From contig JABSRX010000075.1 in the NCBI GenBank assembly GCA_013214695.1, forward strand, positions 1 to 56,805: a DNA stretch of 56,805 nucleotides, written 5' to 3'. The notes beneath the pieces are model-generated. The model did not search any database and was not told where the DNA came from. It was given only the letters and a program-made list of their open reading frames with translations. Source of the stretch: Rhizobiaceae bacterium. GTDB lineage: Bacteria > Pseudomonadota > Alphaproteobacteria > Rhizobiales > Rhizobiaceae. The position numbers and the translations under genes were made by a program. Shown one piece after another: positions 1 through 7,570 of the stretch. The first letter of the stretch is position 1. Every line of letters begins with the position of its first letter.

Positions 1-20
1 CCCACAGATTTGGACAGAAC

Positions 21-257
21 ATGCCAAGAGAATTGGACCTTCGCGGCTATCAATGCCCGCTCCCCGTGCTGAAAACCCGTCATGCGATGCGCAAGATGCA
101 GCCGGGTGACCAGATCCTGGTGCTCACCGATGATCCGCTGGCGGGGCTCGATATTCCGGCCTTTTGCAACGAAACCGGCCAGAAACTGATTGAGCAGACA
201 TCAAATGGCGATTCAGGCGACCGGTTTCTGCTCGAACGGCAGGACGGTAAGCTCTAA
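21..257 (+). CDS. TusA/SirA-family sulfur-carrier protein
   Basis: A 78-residue protein of the TusA/SirA/YeeD family, small cytoplasmic proteins that carry sulfur as a persulfide for tRNA thiolation, molybdenum cofactor synthesis or other sulfur transfers. The family signature CPxP is present near the N-terminus as CPLP, with the candidate sulfur-carrying cysteine at residue 12, followed by the usual VLKTR helix. The length is typical. A weak GGA ribosome-binding element precedes the ATG. It stands alone at the window edge and converges on the COG0523 GTPase gene with only 10 bases between them. Whether it is TusA itself or a paralogue cannot be decided here, so no gene symbol is given. Confidence 0.85.
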   Translation: MPRELDLRGYQCPLPVLKTRHAMRKMQPGDQILVLTDDPLAGLDIPAFCNETGQKLIEQTSNGDSGDRFLLERQDGKL

Positions 258-267
258 ACCGCGCCGT

Positions 268-1392
268 TCAGCGGCCGGGATGGCCCGGAATCGCCAGCGG
301 GTTGTTTTCCATCGCCTGTTTGTCGGCCGTGTCGACAGCGGTGTTGCCGACAAAGGCATTGAACAGTTTGCGCACGAAGTCTTCTGAAAGATCGCGGGTG
401 ATCATCACCAAGCGCGTGTCCCGGTCACCGTCCGGCCAGGCCGGCAAGGTTGCCGGGGGATGAAAGACCTGCTGAACCCCGTGGATCACCACCGGATTGT
501 CCAGCTGTTCGGCCACCTGAATGATGCCCTTGACCCGCAGCAGGTTCGGACCGTGGGCGGAGCGCAGCAGATCGACAAAATTGGTCAGCGTTGAGGCCGG
601 GATCGGTTGCGCGGATTTCAGCGTAAAAGCGCGAATGCGGGCATCGTGGCGATTCACATCATGGTGGTGATGATGATCATGGTGATGGCCATGGTCATGA
701 TCGTGGTCGTGGTCGTGGTCGTGATGATGGTGGTGATGATCGTGCAAGGCTTCGTCATTGAGCCAGCGCGCCACGTCAGCGGTTTTGGTCTTCGGGTCGT
801 ACAGCCCGCAGTCGAACAGCTGATCAAAGCCCGGACGATCGCGGTTTTCGTCATACCGTTTGGCGGTGGGATTGAGCTTTGAAAGCCGGCTCAGCAAATC
901 TGCCGGCGCCCCATCGCCATCCGTCTTGGTGATCACCAGCCGGTCTGCCACCGCCGCCTGCTTGACCGCTTCCTCGTGGGCATCCAGCGTGTTCATGCCG
1001 TTGATGCCATCAACAACCGTCACCACGCCATCCAGGCGCAGTAGGTCGGAAAGGACTGGATGTCCCATGACCGCCTGCAAAATCGGCGCAGGATCGGCCA
1101 GACCGGTCGATTCAATAACGATGCGCTTCGGGGCATCCTTGCGGTCGATCAGCCTGGACAGGGTGTCGACCAGATCGCCCCGGATGGTGCAGCACAGGCA
1201 GCCATCCGACAGTTCGACGATTTCCTCATCCGCCGTTTCAACCAGCAGATGGTCAATGCCGACATCGCCGAACTCGTTGATGATCAAGGCTGTGTCTTTG
1301 AGCTCGCCCTGCTTTAGCAGACGGTTCAGCAAAGTTGTCTTGCCGGCGCCCAGAAAGCCGGTGATGAGGCTTATCGGAACAGGATCCATCAT
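268..1392 (-). CDS. COG0523/CobW-family GTPase with His-rich metal-binding stretch
   Basis: A 374-residue G3E P-loop GTPase of the CobW/YjiA/ZNG1 family, which handles metals (zinc or cobalt) and can act as a metallochaperone. The Walker A motif GFLGAGKT is at residues 12-19, and the family CxCC metal site appears as CLCC. Between the GTPase and the C-terminal CobW_C domain, around residues 217-250, lies a run made almost only of His and Asp, a likely metal buffer. The ATG overlaps the stop of the upstream carboxypeptidase gene by one base (TGATG), so translation is probably coupled. A second ATG follows at once, so the start could be one codon later. The metal cannot be read from sequence, and no Zur box was recognised. 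Confidence 0.88.
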   Translation of the reverse strand: MMDPVPISLITGFLGAGKTTLLNRLLKQGELKDTALIINEFGDVGIDHLLVETADEEIVELSDGCLCCTIRGDLVDTLSRLIDRKDAPKRIVIESTGLADPAPILQAVMGHPVLSDLLRLDGVVTVVDGINGMNTLDAHEEAVKQAAVADRLVITKTDGDGAPADLLSRLSKLNPTAKRYDENRDRPGFDQLFDCGLYDPKTKTADVARWLNDEALHDHHHHHHDHDHDHDHDHGHHHDHHHHHDVNRHDARIRAFTLKSAQPIPASTLTNFVDLLRSAHGPNLLRVKGIIQVAEQLDNPVVIHGVQQVFHPPATLPAWPDGDRDTRLVMITRDLSEDFVRKLFNAFVGNTAVDTADKQAMENNPLAIPGHPGR

Positions 1393-2558
1393 CAGCTGCT
1401 CGGTCGGAAAGAGGGAAGTGGAATGCGCGGACCGTTGGTCTGCGCGACTTCCGATACGGGTTCATTGACCACCGGTTCGATCGGCTGCAGCGCGACGGTC
1501 GGGCGGAAGTTGGGCAGCGGAATACGGGCCAAGGCGGCCAGCGCGGTGGACTGTCCGAGCAGGCTTACCTGCAGCGGCGATCGGGTGATTTCGCGCTTCA
1601 GCAGCCAGGGTGAATCGATCACCGCCTGACCGGCACCGGGCTCGTAACGGGCGGCACGCGCTTCCTGGCTGCACATCACGCTGCGCATATTGCGCGGTGC
1701 GGTGGGCACATCGCCCGCCGGTTTCAGCTGGTTGATCGGTTGACCAGCGGCCAGTGGTTGCTGGAACGCTTCGGTCAGCAGTTTTGCCGCATCGACGGCC
1801 CGGCTGGTCTGGGAATCCCGGCCCAGCACGACCGCTGCGACGCGGCGCCCGGAACGGGTCGCCGACCCGATGAAATTATAGCCCGAGGCGCAGACAAATC
1901 CGGTCTTGAAACCGTCCGCCCCGCGGTAGCGCTCGAGCAGCAGATTGTAGGAATAATAGAGACGCTGGATGGTCTTGCCGTTCTTCGTGCGGCGTGGCGC
2001 CAGCACGGAAGGGGTTTCGAACATGTCGCGATATTGCGGATAGTCCTTGTGCAGCGCCTGCACCAGCAGCGCCATGTCACGGGCGGTGGTCACCTGGCGG
2101 CGGTCATGCAGGCCGTGCGGATTGACGAATTGCGAGCCGCTCATGCCAAGGCTGCGGGCATCGCTGGTCATGCGCTGGGCAAACCGCTGTACCGATCCTG
2201 AGACGCTTTCGGCAATCGCCACCGACACGTCATTGGCCGATTTGATCAGCAGCAGTTTCAAGGCGTTTTCCAGGCTCATCGTGGTGCCAACCCGATAGCC
2301 CATGCGGCTTGGCGGTTGCTTGGCGGCATTGCGGCTGATGCGCACCGGTTGGTCGGCCCGGGCGCTGCCATCGGCAATCGCCCGAAACACCGTATAGGCG
2401 GTCATCAGCTTTGTCAGCGACGCCGGATGCCAGGGATCAAAGGCCTGCTGGTCCGACAGCACCTGTCCGGAATCAAGATCCACCACAATGTGCGGTGCGG
2501 CGAGGGCCGAAGGTGTTGCAAACGCAAGGCTGATTAGGAGCAGGAAAGGTCTCAACAC
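1392..2558 (-). CDS. D-alanyl-D-alanine carboxypeptidase (PBP5/DacF-like)
   Basis: A serine D,D-carboxypeptidase of the S11 (PBP5/6/DacF) family that trims pentapeptide stems of peptidoglycan in the periplasm. All three active-site motifs are visible: SLTK (Ser47, Lys50), SAN, and KTG in FKTG. The open frame runs further upstream but enters the preceding glycosyltransferase gene. I chose the GTG at 2558 because it begins a clean signal peptide ending ALA before APHIV; a TTG at 2579 is the alternative. The C-terminal tail lacks an obvious PBP5_C domain and instead carries two copies of a RIPLPxFRP motif. It follows the glycosyltransferase genes by 82 bases and overlaps the GTPase gene downstream, so it may be read as the tail of that operon. 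Confidence 0.88.
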   Translation of the reverse strand: MLRPFLLLISLAFATPSALAAPHIVVDLDSGQVLSDQQAFDPWHPASLTKLMTAYTVFRAIADGSARADQPVRISRNAAKQPPSRMGYRVGTTMSLENALKLLLIKSANDVSVAIAESVSGSVQRFAQRMTSDARSLGMSGSQFVNPHGLHDRRQVTTARDMALLVQALHKDYPQYRDMFETPSVLAPRRTKNGKTIQRLYYSYNLLLERYRGADGFKTGFVCASGYNFIGSATRSGRRVAAVVLGRDSQTSRAVDAAKLLTEAFQQPLAAGQPINQLKPAGDVPTAPRNMRSVMCSQEARAARYEPGAGQAVIDSPWLLKREITRSPLQVSLLGQSTALAALARIPLPNFRPTVALQPIEPVVNEPVSEVAQTNGPRIPLPSFRPSS

Positions 2559-2640
2559 GGATCGAATCGTCTCTGTCAAAATCGTTAGCTCGTTTTTACG
2601 GTGCGATGGACAGAAATCAAACCATCGCCTGGGTTTGTGA

Positions 2641-3762
2641 TTAACCGGCGACCAGCGGGTCCAGCGCCTGCTTGAGAGTGTTGGCGGCGGCGGCCATGGA
2701 ATGATTATTGGCGATGCTGCTTTGCGCGGCCGTTGCAAAGTCGTTGCGCAGGCTTGGATGGGAAATCAGCGTCGACAGATTGTCGGCAAAACCATCGGCA
2801 TCCTCTTCGGCCGAAAGCAGTCCGGTTTTGCCATGATAGACGGACAGGGAAACCCCCATGCTGTCCAATGCCACCACTGGCAACCCCATCATTTGCGCCT
2901 CCAGATAGACCATGCCGATCGGCTCCTTCCAACCGGGCCACACAAAAAGATCTGCCGCTTTCATTGTCGCCAGAACCTGTTCATGGGGGACAATACCGGC
3001 AAACAGAAGGCGGTCGGGGTCAATTGCCGAAAACATGGCGCGGATGGTCTCTTCTTCCGGCCCTCCGCCGATGATCACCGCGTTCCAATGCAGTGCCTGC
3101 AGACGCGACAAGGCGTCTGCGAGCAGGCGGTAGTTTTCGACCTTCTTGCCCGGCCGCATCATGCCGGTGGTCACCAGAACCGGCGCGCCCTTGCGCCAAT
3201 GGGCGGGGAAGTCGACAGGCGGCAAGGCATCAGGCAATTCAGTTGCGATGAACGGGGCGATCATCGCGATCGGCGCGTCCTCCCCCAGCAAGTCGCGCAA
3301 ATAGGCGGTGTCTGTGGGCTTGAACGCCAGATGCAGATCCACCTGGCGGATCCCCTCCTGTGCCTCATGGCGCCACTTGGCCCAGCGGTCGCCACCATTT
3401 TCAAAGCCCTGCCCGGTGCGCGCCGCTTCAATGGTGACATAAGGAATGTCGAGGGCAGCGCTGACTCGCGGGCCGATCCAATCAGGCGCCTTGCAATAAG
3501 GATGATAGGTCAACCAGAGATCCGGCGGGTCTGTCTGCAAGTCAGCGATCAGCCGGTCGGCCTCTTCCAGCGCACCTGATTTGCGTTGTGCCAGAATGTC
3601 GTCGGCCTCGCGCTTGGAATAGGCGATGTAGCGACTGGCAAGCTGCACGTCATAGCCTGCCAGAGCCAGGGCCGACATCAGGTTTTGCGCAATCAGCCGG
3701 TCACCGGAAGCGATGTGATGGTCCGGTGGCTTGATGGTGGCGTAGAATGCGATTTTGGTCAT
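2641..3762 (-). CDS. GT4-like glycosyltransferase
   Basis: A 373-residue cytoplasmic or membrane-associated glycosyltransferase with the GT-B fold, GT4 family by appearance. The N-terminal half binds the acceptor (IKPPDHHIASGDR region) and the C-terminal half the nucleotide sugar, with the retaining-enzyme EX7E element visible in EPIGMVYLE followed by a GLPVVA strand. No signal peptide or membrane helix is evident. Its start overlaps the end of the next upstream glycosyltransferase gene by four bases, indicating translational coupling. It is the last of four glycosyltransferases behind ugd. The sugar and acceptor are unknown; a uronic-acid-containing glycan or glycolipid is an inference from the neighbour. 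Confidence 0.82.
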   Translation of the reverse strand: MTKIAFYATIKPPDHHIASGDRLIAQNLMSALALAGYDVQLASRYIAYSKREADDILAQRKSGALEEADRLIADLQTDPPDLWLTYHPYCKAPDWIGPRVSAALDIPYVTIEAARTGQGFENGGDRWAKWRHEAQEGIRQVDLHLAFKPTDTAYLRDLLGEDAPIAMIAPFIATELPDALPPVDFPAHWRKGAPVLVTTGMMRPGKKVENYRLLADALSRLQALHWNAVIIGGGPEEETIRAMFSAIDPDRLLFAGIVPHEQVLATMKAADLFVWPGWKEPIGMVYLEAQMMGLPVVALDSMGVSLSVYHGKTGLLSAEEDADGFADNLSTLISHPSLRNDFATAAQSSIANNHSMAAAANTLKQALDPLVAG

Positions 3763-4916
3763 CGGCCTTCCAGGAAGGTATGCAGCAGACGCGCACTGGT
3801 ATTGACCCCGTCGAAGTTAATTTCGTGATCCACCTTTGGCAACGACCTGGCCTTTTCGACCGCTTGCAACAGACCATCTGGCGTGAGCCGCGACTGCGGC
3901 AGGCAGATGGCATAGCCGGCCTGTTCTAACAGTTCGGCCCGCCGCAATTGCTCGCTCTGGCCTTCCGTATCGTAGGGCACGAAGACCGCCCGACAGGCGC
4001 TGTCGCGGTGCGCCGCCAGAACATCCATGGCGGTGTTGTAGCCGCATTGCGACACCGAAACTTGGGCCTGCTTCATCTGCTCGGCCAGGTTCGGCAGGTA
4101 GCGTTCAACCGATATGTGTCCGGGCAGGCCCGCCTGCAGGGCTTCATACTGCGCCTCAGGCAGATTGGGGCCAGTGCTCAAGAACCAGTCATGCTCAGCG
4201 TCAGTGCTTGCCGCCTGTCGAGCGCAGGCCATCAGGTCGCCGCCAAAGGCGCCGCCGCCTGCCGAGACCAATACATCATAGGACTTATCCGACGGTGCCT
4301 TTTTGGCGGGCGGAATGACGAAGCCGGTATAGGACAGTTTGTCGGCAATTCTGTCGGTCAGCGGGAAGGTCGAGTCCAACCGGATCACCTGGGGATCAGA
4401 ATGCACCAGAACATGATCAAAATGCTGATCGATCCAATCGCACGTTTCCTCCACCCGGCCCGGCTTCTTGCGCTCCTGTAGGATGTCGCGCACAGACGAC
4501 ACCACCAGCGGTTTGGGACGGCGTTGCTGCACCGCTTCGAGCAGCGCTTTCATCTCATGGCGCACCATCCGGCGGCCAAAGGGAAAAGCCTCTGTCAGCA
4601 CCAAATCCGGTTGCAGCTGATCGAAGATCGCCAGTATTTCGCGCGCCCGTTGTTCCTGAAACGGCTTCTCCAGGGGCTGGTCGTGGGCGTCGAGATAGAG
4701 CGCATAGGAACTGTCGGCTGCGCGGATCGGAGACAGAAAGTGCACGCTCTCAGCGGCAAATGAGATGTCGTCCAGGCGCGGCCCGCCATAGATCACATCG
4801 ACGGCGAAACCATGATTGGCAAAGCCTTCGATCAGGCGCTGGGCACGGTAGACATGGCCAACCCCCAACAGGTGGAGAAAGTAGAATAAAATTCTAGGCT
4901 TATGCGCCATCGCCAA
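3759..4916 (-). CDS. MurG-like (COG4671-type) glycosyltransferase
   Basis: A 385-residue GT-B glycosyltransferase resembling the predicted COG4671 group, which is distantly related to MurG. Near the N-terminus it has a GVGHVYRA loop (the GxGH element of GT28-like enzymes), in the middle a VSAGGGAFGGDL nucleotide-sugar loop, and late in the protein SQCGYNTAMDVL followed by a VPYDTEGQSEQ donor-binding segment. The gene overlaps its upstream neighbour by 17 bases and its downstream neighbour by four. An ATG two codons later is an equally possible start. It resembles the glycosyltransferase encoded at 6168-7451 in architecture and may be an old paralogue. No substrate can be assigned. Confidence 0.8.
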   Translation of the reverse strand: MAMAHKPRILFYFLHLLGVGHVYRAQRLIEGFANHGFAVDVIYGGPRLDDISFAAESVHFLSPIRAADSSYALYLDAHDQPLEKPFQEQRAREILAIFDQLQPDLVLTEAFPFGRRMVRHEMKALLEAVQQRRPKPLVVSSVRDILQERKKPGRVEETCDWIDQHFDHVLVHSDPQVIRLDSTFPLTDRIADKLSYTGFVIPPAKKAPSDKSYDVLVSAGGGAFGGDLMACARQAASTDAEHDWFLSTGPNLPEAQYEALQAGLPGHISVERYLPNLAEQMKQAQVSVSQCGYNTAMDVLAAHRDSACRAVFVPYDTEGQSEQLRRAELLEQAGYAICLPQSRLTPDGLLQAVEKARSLPKVDHEINFDGVNTSARLLHTFLEGR

Positions 4917-6168
4917 GATCCCGCCCGGTCGCCGTCTTGGGACGCATCAGGGCAATCAGTTGGGTGATTTCATTGGCGGCATCAAAGTCAGAGCGCACGA
5001 TGTCCATGCCCGCCTTGCCCATTGCCCGGCGGCGCTTCGGATCACGGGCCAGCTGTTCCAGAACCTCGGCCAGCGCCTGCGGGTCATTGGGTTCGACCAG
5101 CAAGCCGTTCTGGCCATCATTGATCAATTCGGGAATGCCTGAAATGGGCGTTGAAATCACCGGCAGGCTTTGGCTTTGCGCTTCGACAATCACATTGGGC
5201 AGGCCGTCGCGGTCGCCATCGGCGGCGATGCGGCAAGGCAAAACGAACAGGTCGCATTCGCGATAGGCCTGCAGCACTCTCGACTGCGCCTGACTGCCCA
5301 GGAATTCCAGCTTGTCGGTCAGTTCAAGCGCCTCCGCCTGCGCTTTGATCTTGCCCAGCAAGGGGCCGCCGGCAATATGGGTCCAGCGCCAGTGCAGATC
5401 ATCGGGCAGCAGCTTCAACGCGTCCAACAGGGTATCAAAACCCTTCTTTTCCACCGCCCGTCCGACGCTCAAGAAACGCACCGGATCTTCCGGATTGGTG
5501 CCGTCACGGTCGCCCCGGTCATCACTTGGCGGCACCGGGAAACGTTCCAGATCGAGGCCATGGTAAAGCAGTTGCACGGCACCCTGTTGGCTTGCCAGCG
5601 AGGCCAGGTGATCGGCGCCTCCCTTGGTGCAGGTCACCGTCCATTGGGCATCATCCAGCTTTTCCGAAAGCTCCCAATCCGGAGACGTCCAGATATCCTT
5701 GGCATGGGCACTGATCGAAAACGGTAGGCCGCGCATCATCGCGGTGTAGCGCGTGACCGAGCCAGGCGTGTGAATGAAGTGCCCGTAAAGCCAGCCAATG
5801 TCATCGCCCAGTTCGGCTGCCGCAACCAGCGACTGAACAAAGCGGCGCACTCGGTTGCGGGTGCGGTCGCGCAAAAAATCCTTCAGCCAAATCGAACGCG
5901 CGCGGCGATATCCTGGCATCCGTCGCACCCGCCACCAGGCCTTCAGGCAGCGCATCGGTTCGTCATGCACATATTCGGGCAGATAATTCACCGGCGCGGT
6001 GATCTCATGATGAACCGGATGCCGCTTGGTATCGGTTGGATGGCGCAACGACACGAGCTGAAGCTCAAGTCCGGCCCTTTGTAGGCCGAGAATTTCCTGG
6101 GCGATGAAGGTCTCCGACAGACGCGGATAGCCCTTCAGGAAGATGGCAACCTTGGTTCCAGAAGTCAT
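4900..6168 (-). CDS. GT4-family glycosyltransferase (colanic-acid type)
   Basis: A 422-residue GT-B enzyme of the GT4 family. It begins KVAIFLKGYPRLSETFI, the acceptor-domain opening seen in colanic-acid and exopolysaccharide glycosyltransferases. It has FLSVGRAVEKKGFDTLL at the domain boundary and the C-terminal donor site DGLPNVIVEAQ with the EX7E element, then a typical LLVEPNDPQALAE end. A short Asp/Gly/Arg-rich insertion (SDDRGDRDGTN) precedes the donor domain. The gene start overlaps the upstream stop by one base, and its end runs 17 bases into the next gene, so all four glycosyltransferases are almost certainly cotranscribed. The product is not identifiable from sequence. Confidence 0.84.
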   Translation of the reverse strand: MTSGTKVAIFLKGYPRLSETFIAQEILGLQRAGLELQLVSLRHPTDTKRHPVHHEITAPVNYLPEYVHDEPMRCLKAWWRVRRMPGYRRARSIWLKDFLRDRTRNRVRRFVQSLVAAAELGDDIGWLYGHFIHTPGSVTRYTAMMRGLPFSISAHAKDIWTSPDWELSEKLDDAQWTVTCTKGGADHLASLASQQGAVQLLYHGLDLERFPVPPSDDRGDRDGTNPEDPVRFLSVGRAVEKKGFDTLLDALKLLPDDLHWRWTHIAGGPLLGKIKAQAEALELTDKLEFLGSQAQSRVLQAYRECDLFVLPCRIAADGDRDGLPNVIVEAQSQSLPVISTPISGIPELINDGQNGLLVEPNDPQALAEVLEQLARDPKRRRAMGKAGMDIVRSDFDAANEITQLIALMRPKTATGRDLGDGA

Positions 6169-7451
6169 CAGGTCAGAGCGTGCTCTTCGGGTGGCTGGGC
6201 CGGCGGCGAGGCGGCGGTTGTGGTATGGGTCTCTGACCCGGCCTGTGCGACGTGAGCAGATTGTTCAGCGGCGCTGGATCCCTGCATGTGCTCGATGCGG
6301 TCGCAGATTTTCTCCAACCCATCGAGGCGAAAATCGTAGCTGGAGGCGCTTGGCGGCGGCTGATGGGGCAGCGCATGCAACGCATCGGCCATCTTCGCCG
6401 GATCGATCGCCTGGTCGGTGTCCAGCACCAGCGTCATGCCCAACTCGTTGGCACGGGTGGCCCGGATCAGCTGTTCCTTGCGTGGCCGGGTGCGGGGGAC
6501 AAACAGGGCAGGCTTATCGAAAGACAGTATTTCGCAAAATGTGTTGTAACCGCACATGCCGACCACGGCTGTGGCGCCATCCATGATGGTTTCCAGCTCA
6601 TTGTCGAAGTCAATGACGATGACATCGCTGAGATTTTTGGCGCGTTGGTGAATTTCCTCGCGCTGCTCGGTTTTCATGAACGGACCGGGCACCAGCACCA
6701 GCGGATAGACCAGGTTGCGATCGTGCTCGCGGGCCGCCAGCACCATCGACATGAGATCGGCACCATCGCCCCCACCTCCGGCGGTCACCAGGATATAATT
6801 TTCCGGTAGGGGCTGTTGCACCCGGAGATTTTCTGTCGACGGGATTTCACGCTGCAGGAAGCCGGTATAGCGGGACTTGTTGCGGATCCGCTTTGGTGTT
6901 TCCAAACCCTGTAGCGGATCCCAGAAGTCGTCGGGGCCATAGATCCAGATTTCGTCGTAGAGGCTGGCAATCTTCTCCATCACCTCTTTCTTGCGCCACT
7001 CTTCCTCGAGCAGTTCGGCCGAATCCATCACATCGCGCAGACCCAGGACCGTTGTGCATCCTTTCATCTGCAGGGCGACCAGGGTCTTTTCCACCTCGCC
7101 ACGCAAGCCCATGGGCTCCTTGTCGACGATGAACACATCGGGATCAAAGAATTCAGCGGTTTCGAGGATCAGCGCCTCGCGGATCGCCAAGGTGTCGGCA
7201 ATATCAATATGTTTATTGATCGACGTATATTCGCCGGAATAGAGCTTGATAACGCTGGGTATTTTGACGAAATCAACCCGCGCCTTGAAGTCAAAGGCGC
7301 CGGCAATCTGGGACCCTGATATAATCAACACTGTCAGGCCCTTGAAGCGGTCCACCAGAGCATGCGCGATGGCCCGGCAGCGGCGCAGATGCCCGAGGCC
7401 AAACGTATCGTGGCTGTACATCAGTATTCGGGCGTCGTTGAGGCGTTTCAT
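6168..7451 (-). CDS. COG4671-type glycosyltransferase
   Basis: A GT-B glycosyltransferase of about 427 residues. I chose the ATG at 7451 because the protein then starts directly with the first beta strand, MKRLNDARILMYSHD, with an AGGGA element just upstream. ATGs at 7541 and 7532 would add a non-conserved leader. Motifs are GLGHLRR (acceptor loop), VTAGGGGDGADL (donor-domain glycine loop) and GMCGYNTFCEIL followed by a PRTRPRKEQ nucleotide-sugar site. The final 50 or so residues are Ala/Pro/Thr/Ser-rich and probably disordered. It is the first glycosyltransferase after ugd, 119 bases downstream, and its stop overlaps the next start. Donor and acceptor are unknown; UDP-glucuronate is a reasonable guess from context only. 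Confidence 0.8.
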   Translation of the reverse strand: MKRLNDARILMYSHDTFGLGHLRRCRAIAHALVDRFKGLTVLIISGSQIAGAFDFKARVDFVKIPSVIKLYSGEYTSINKHIDIADTLAIREALILETAEFFDPDVFIVDKEPMGLRGEVEKTLVALQMKGCTTVLGLRDVMDSAELLEEEWRKKEVMEKIASLYDEIWIYGPDDFWDPLQGLETPKRIRNKSRYTGFLQREIPSTENLRVQQPLPENYILVTAGGGGDGADLMSMVLAAREHDRNLVYPLVLVPGPFMKTEQREEIHQRAKNLSDVIVIDFDNELETIMDGATAVVGMCGYNTFCEILSFDKPALFVPRTRPRKEQLIRATRANELGMTLVLDTDQAIDPAKMADALHALPHQPPPSASSYDFRLDGLEKICDRIEHMQGSSAAEQSAHVAQAGSETHTTTAASPPAQPPEEHALT

Positions 7452-7570
7452 TGTCCCTAATTGCGCTACCCTGTCCCCACCCGGAGAAACCTTAGTGCGC
7501 TCTGCGGCGAACTGCAACGGTTGAGTCGGCATGCTTTGCATCCATGTGTCGGCACCGCTGACAGACGGGA

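Noticed and set aside
607-882. Reading frame of Met/Val-rich protein opposite the COG0523 GTPase
   Set aside because: It is the antisense reading of the CAT/GAT His-Asp codons of the GTPase and has no start signal or independent sense.
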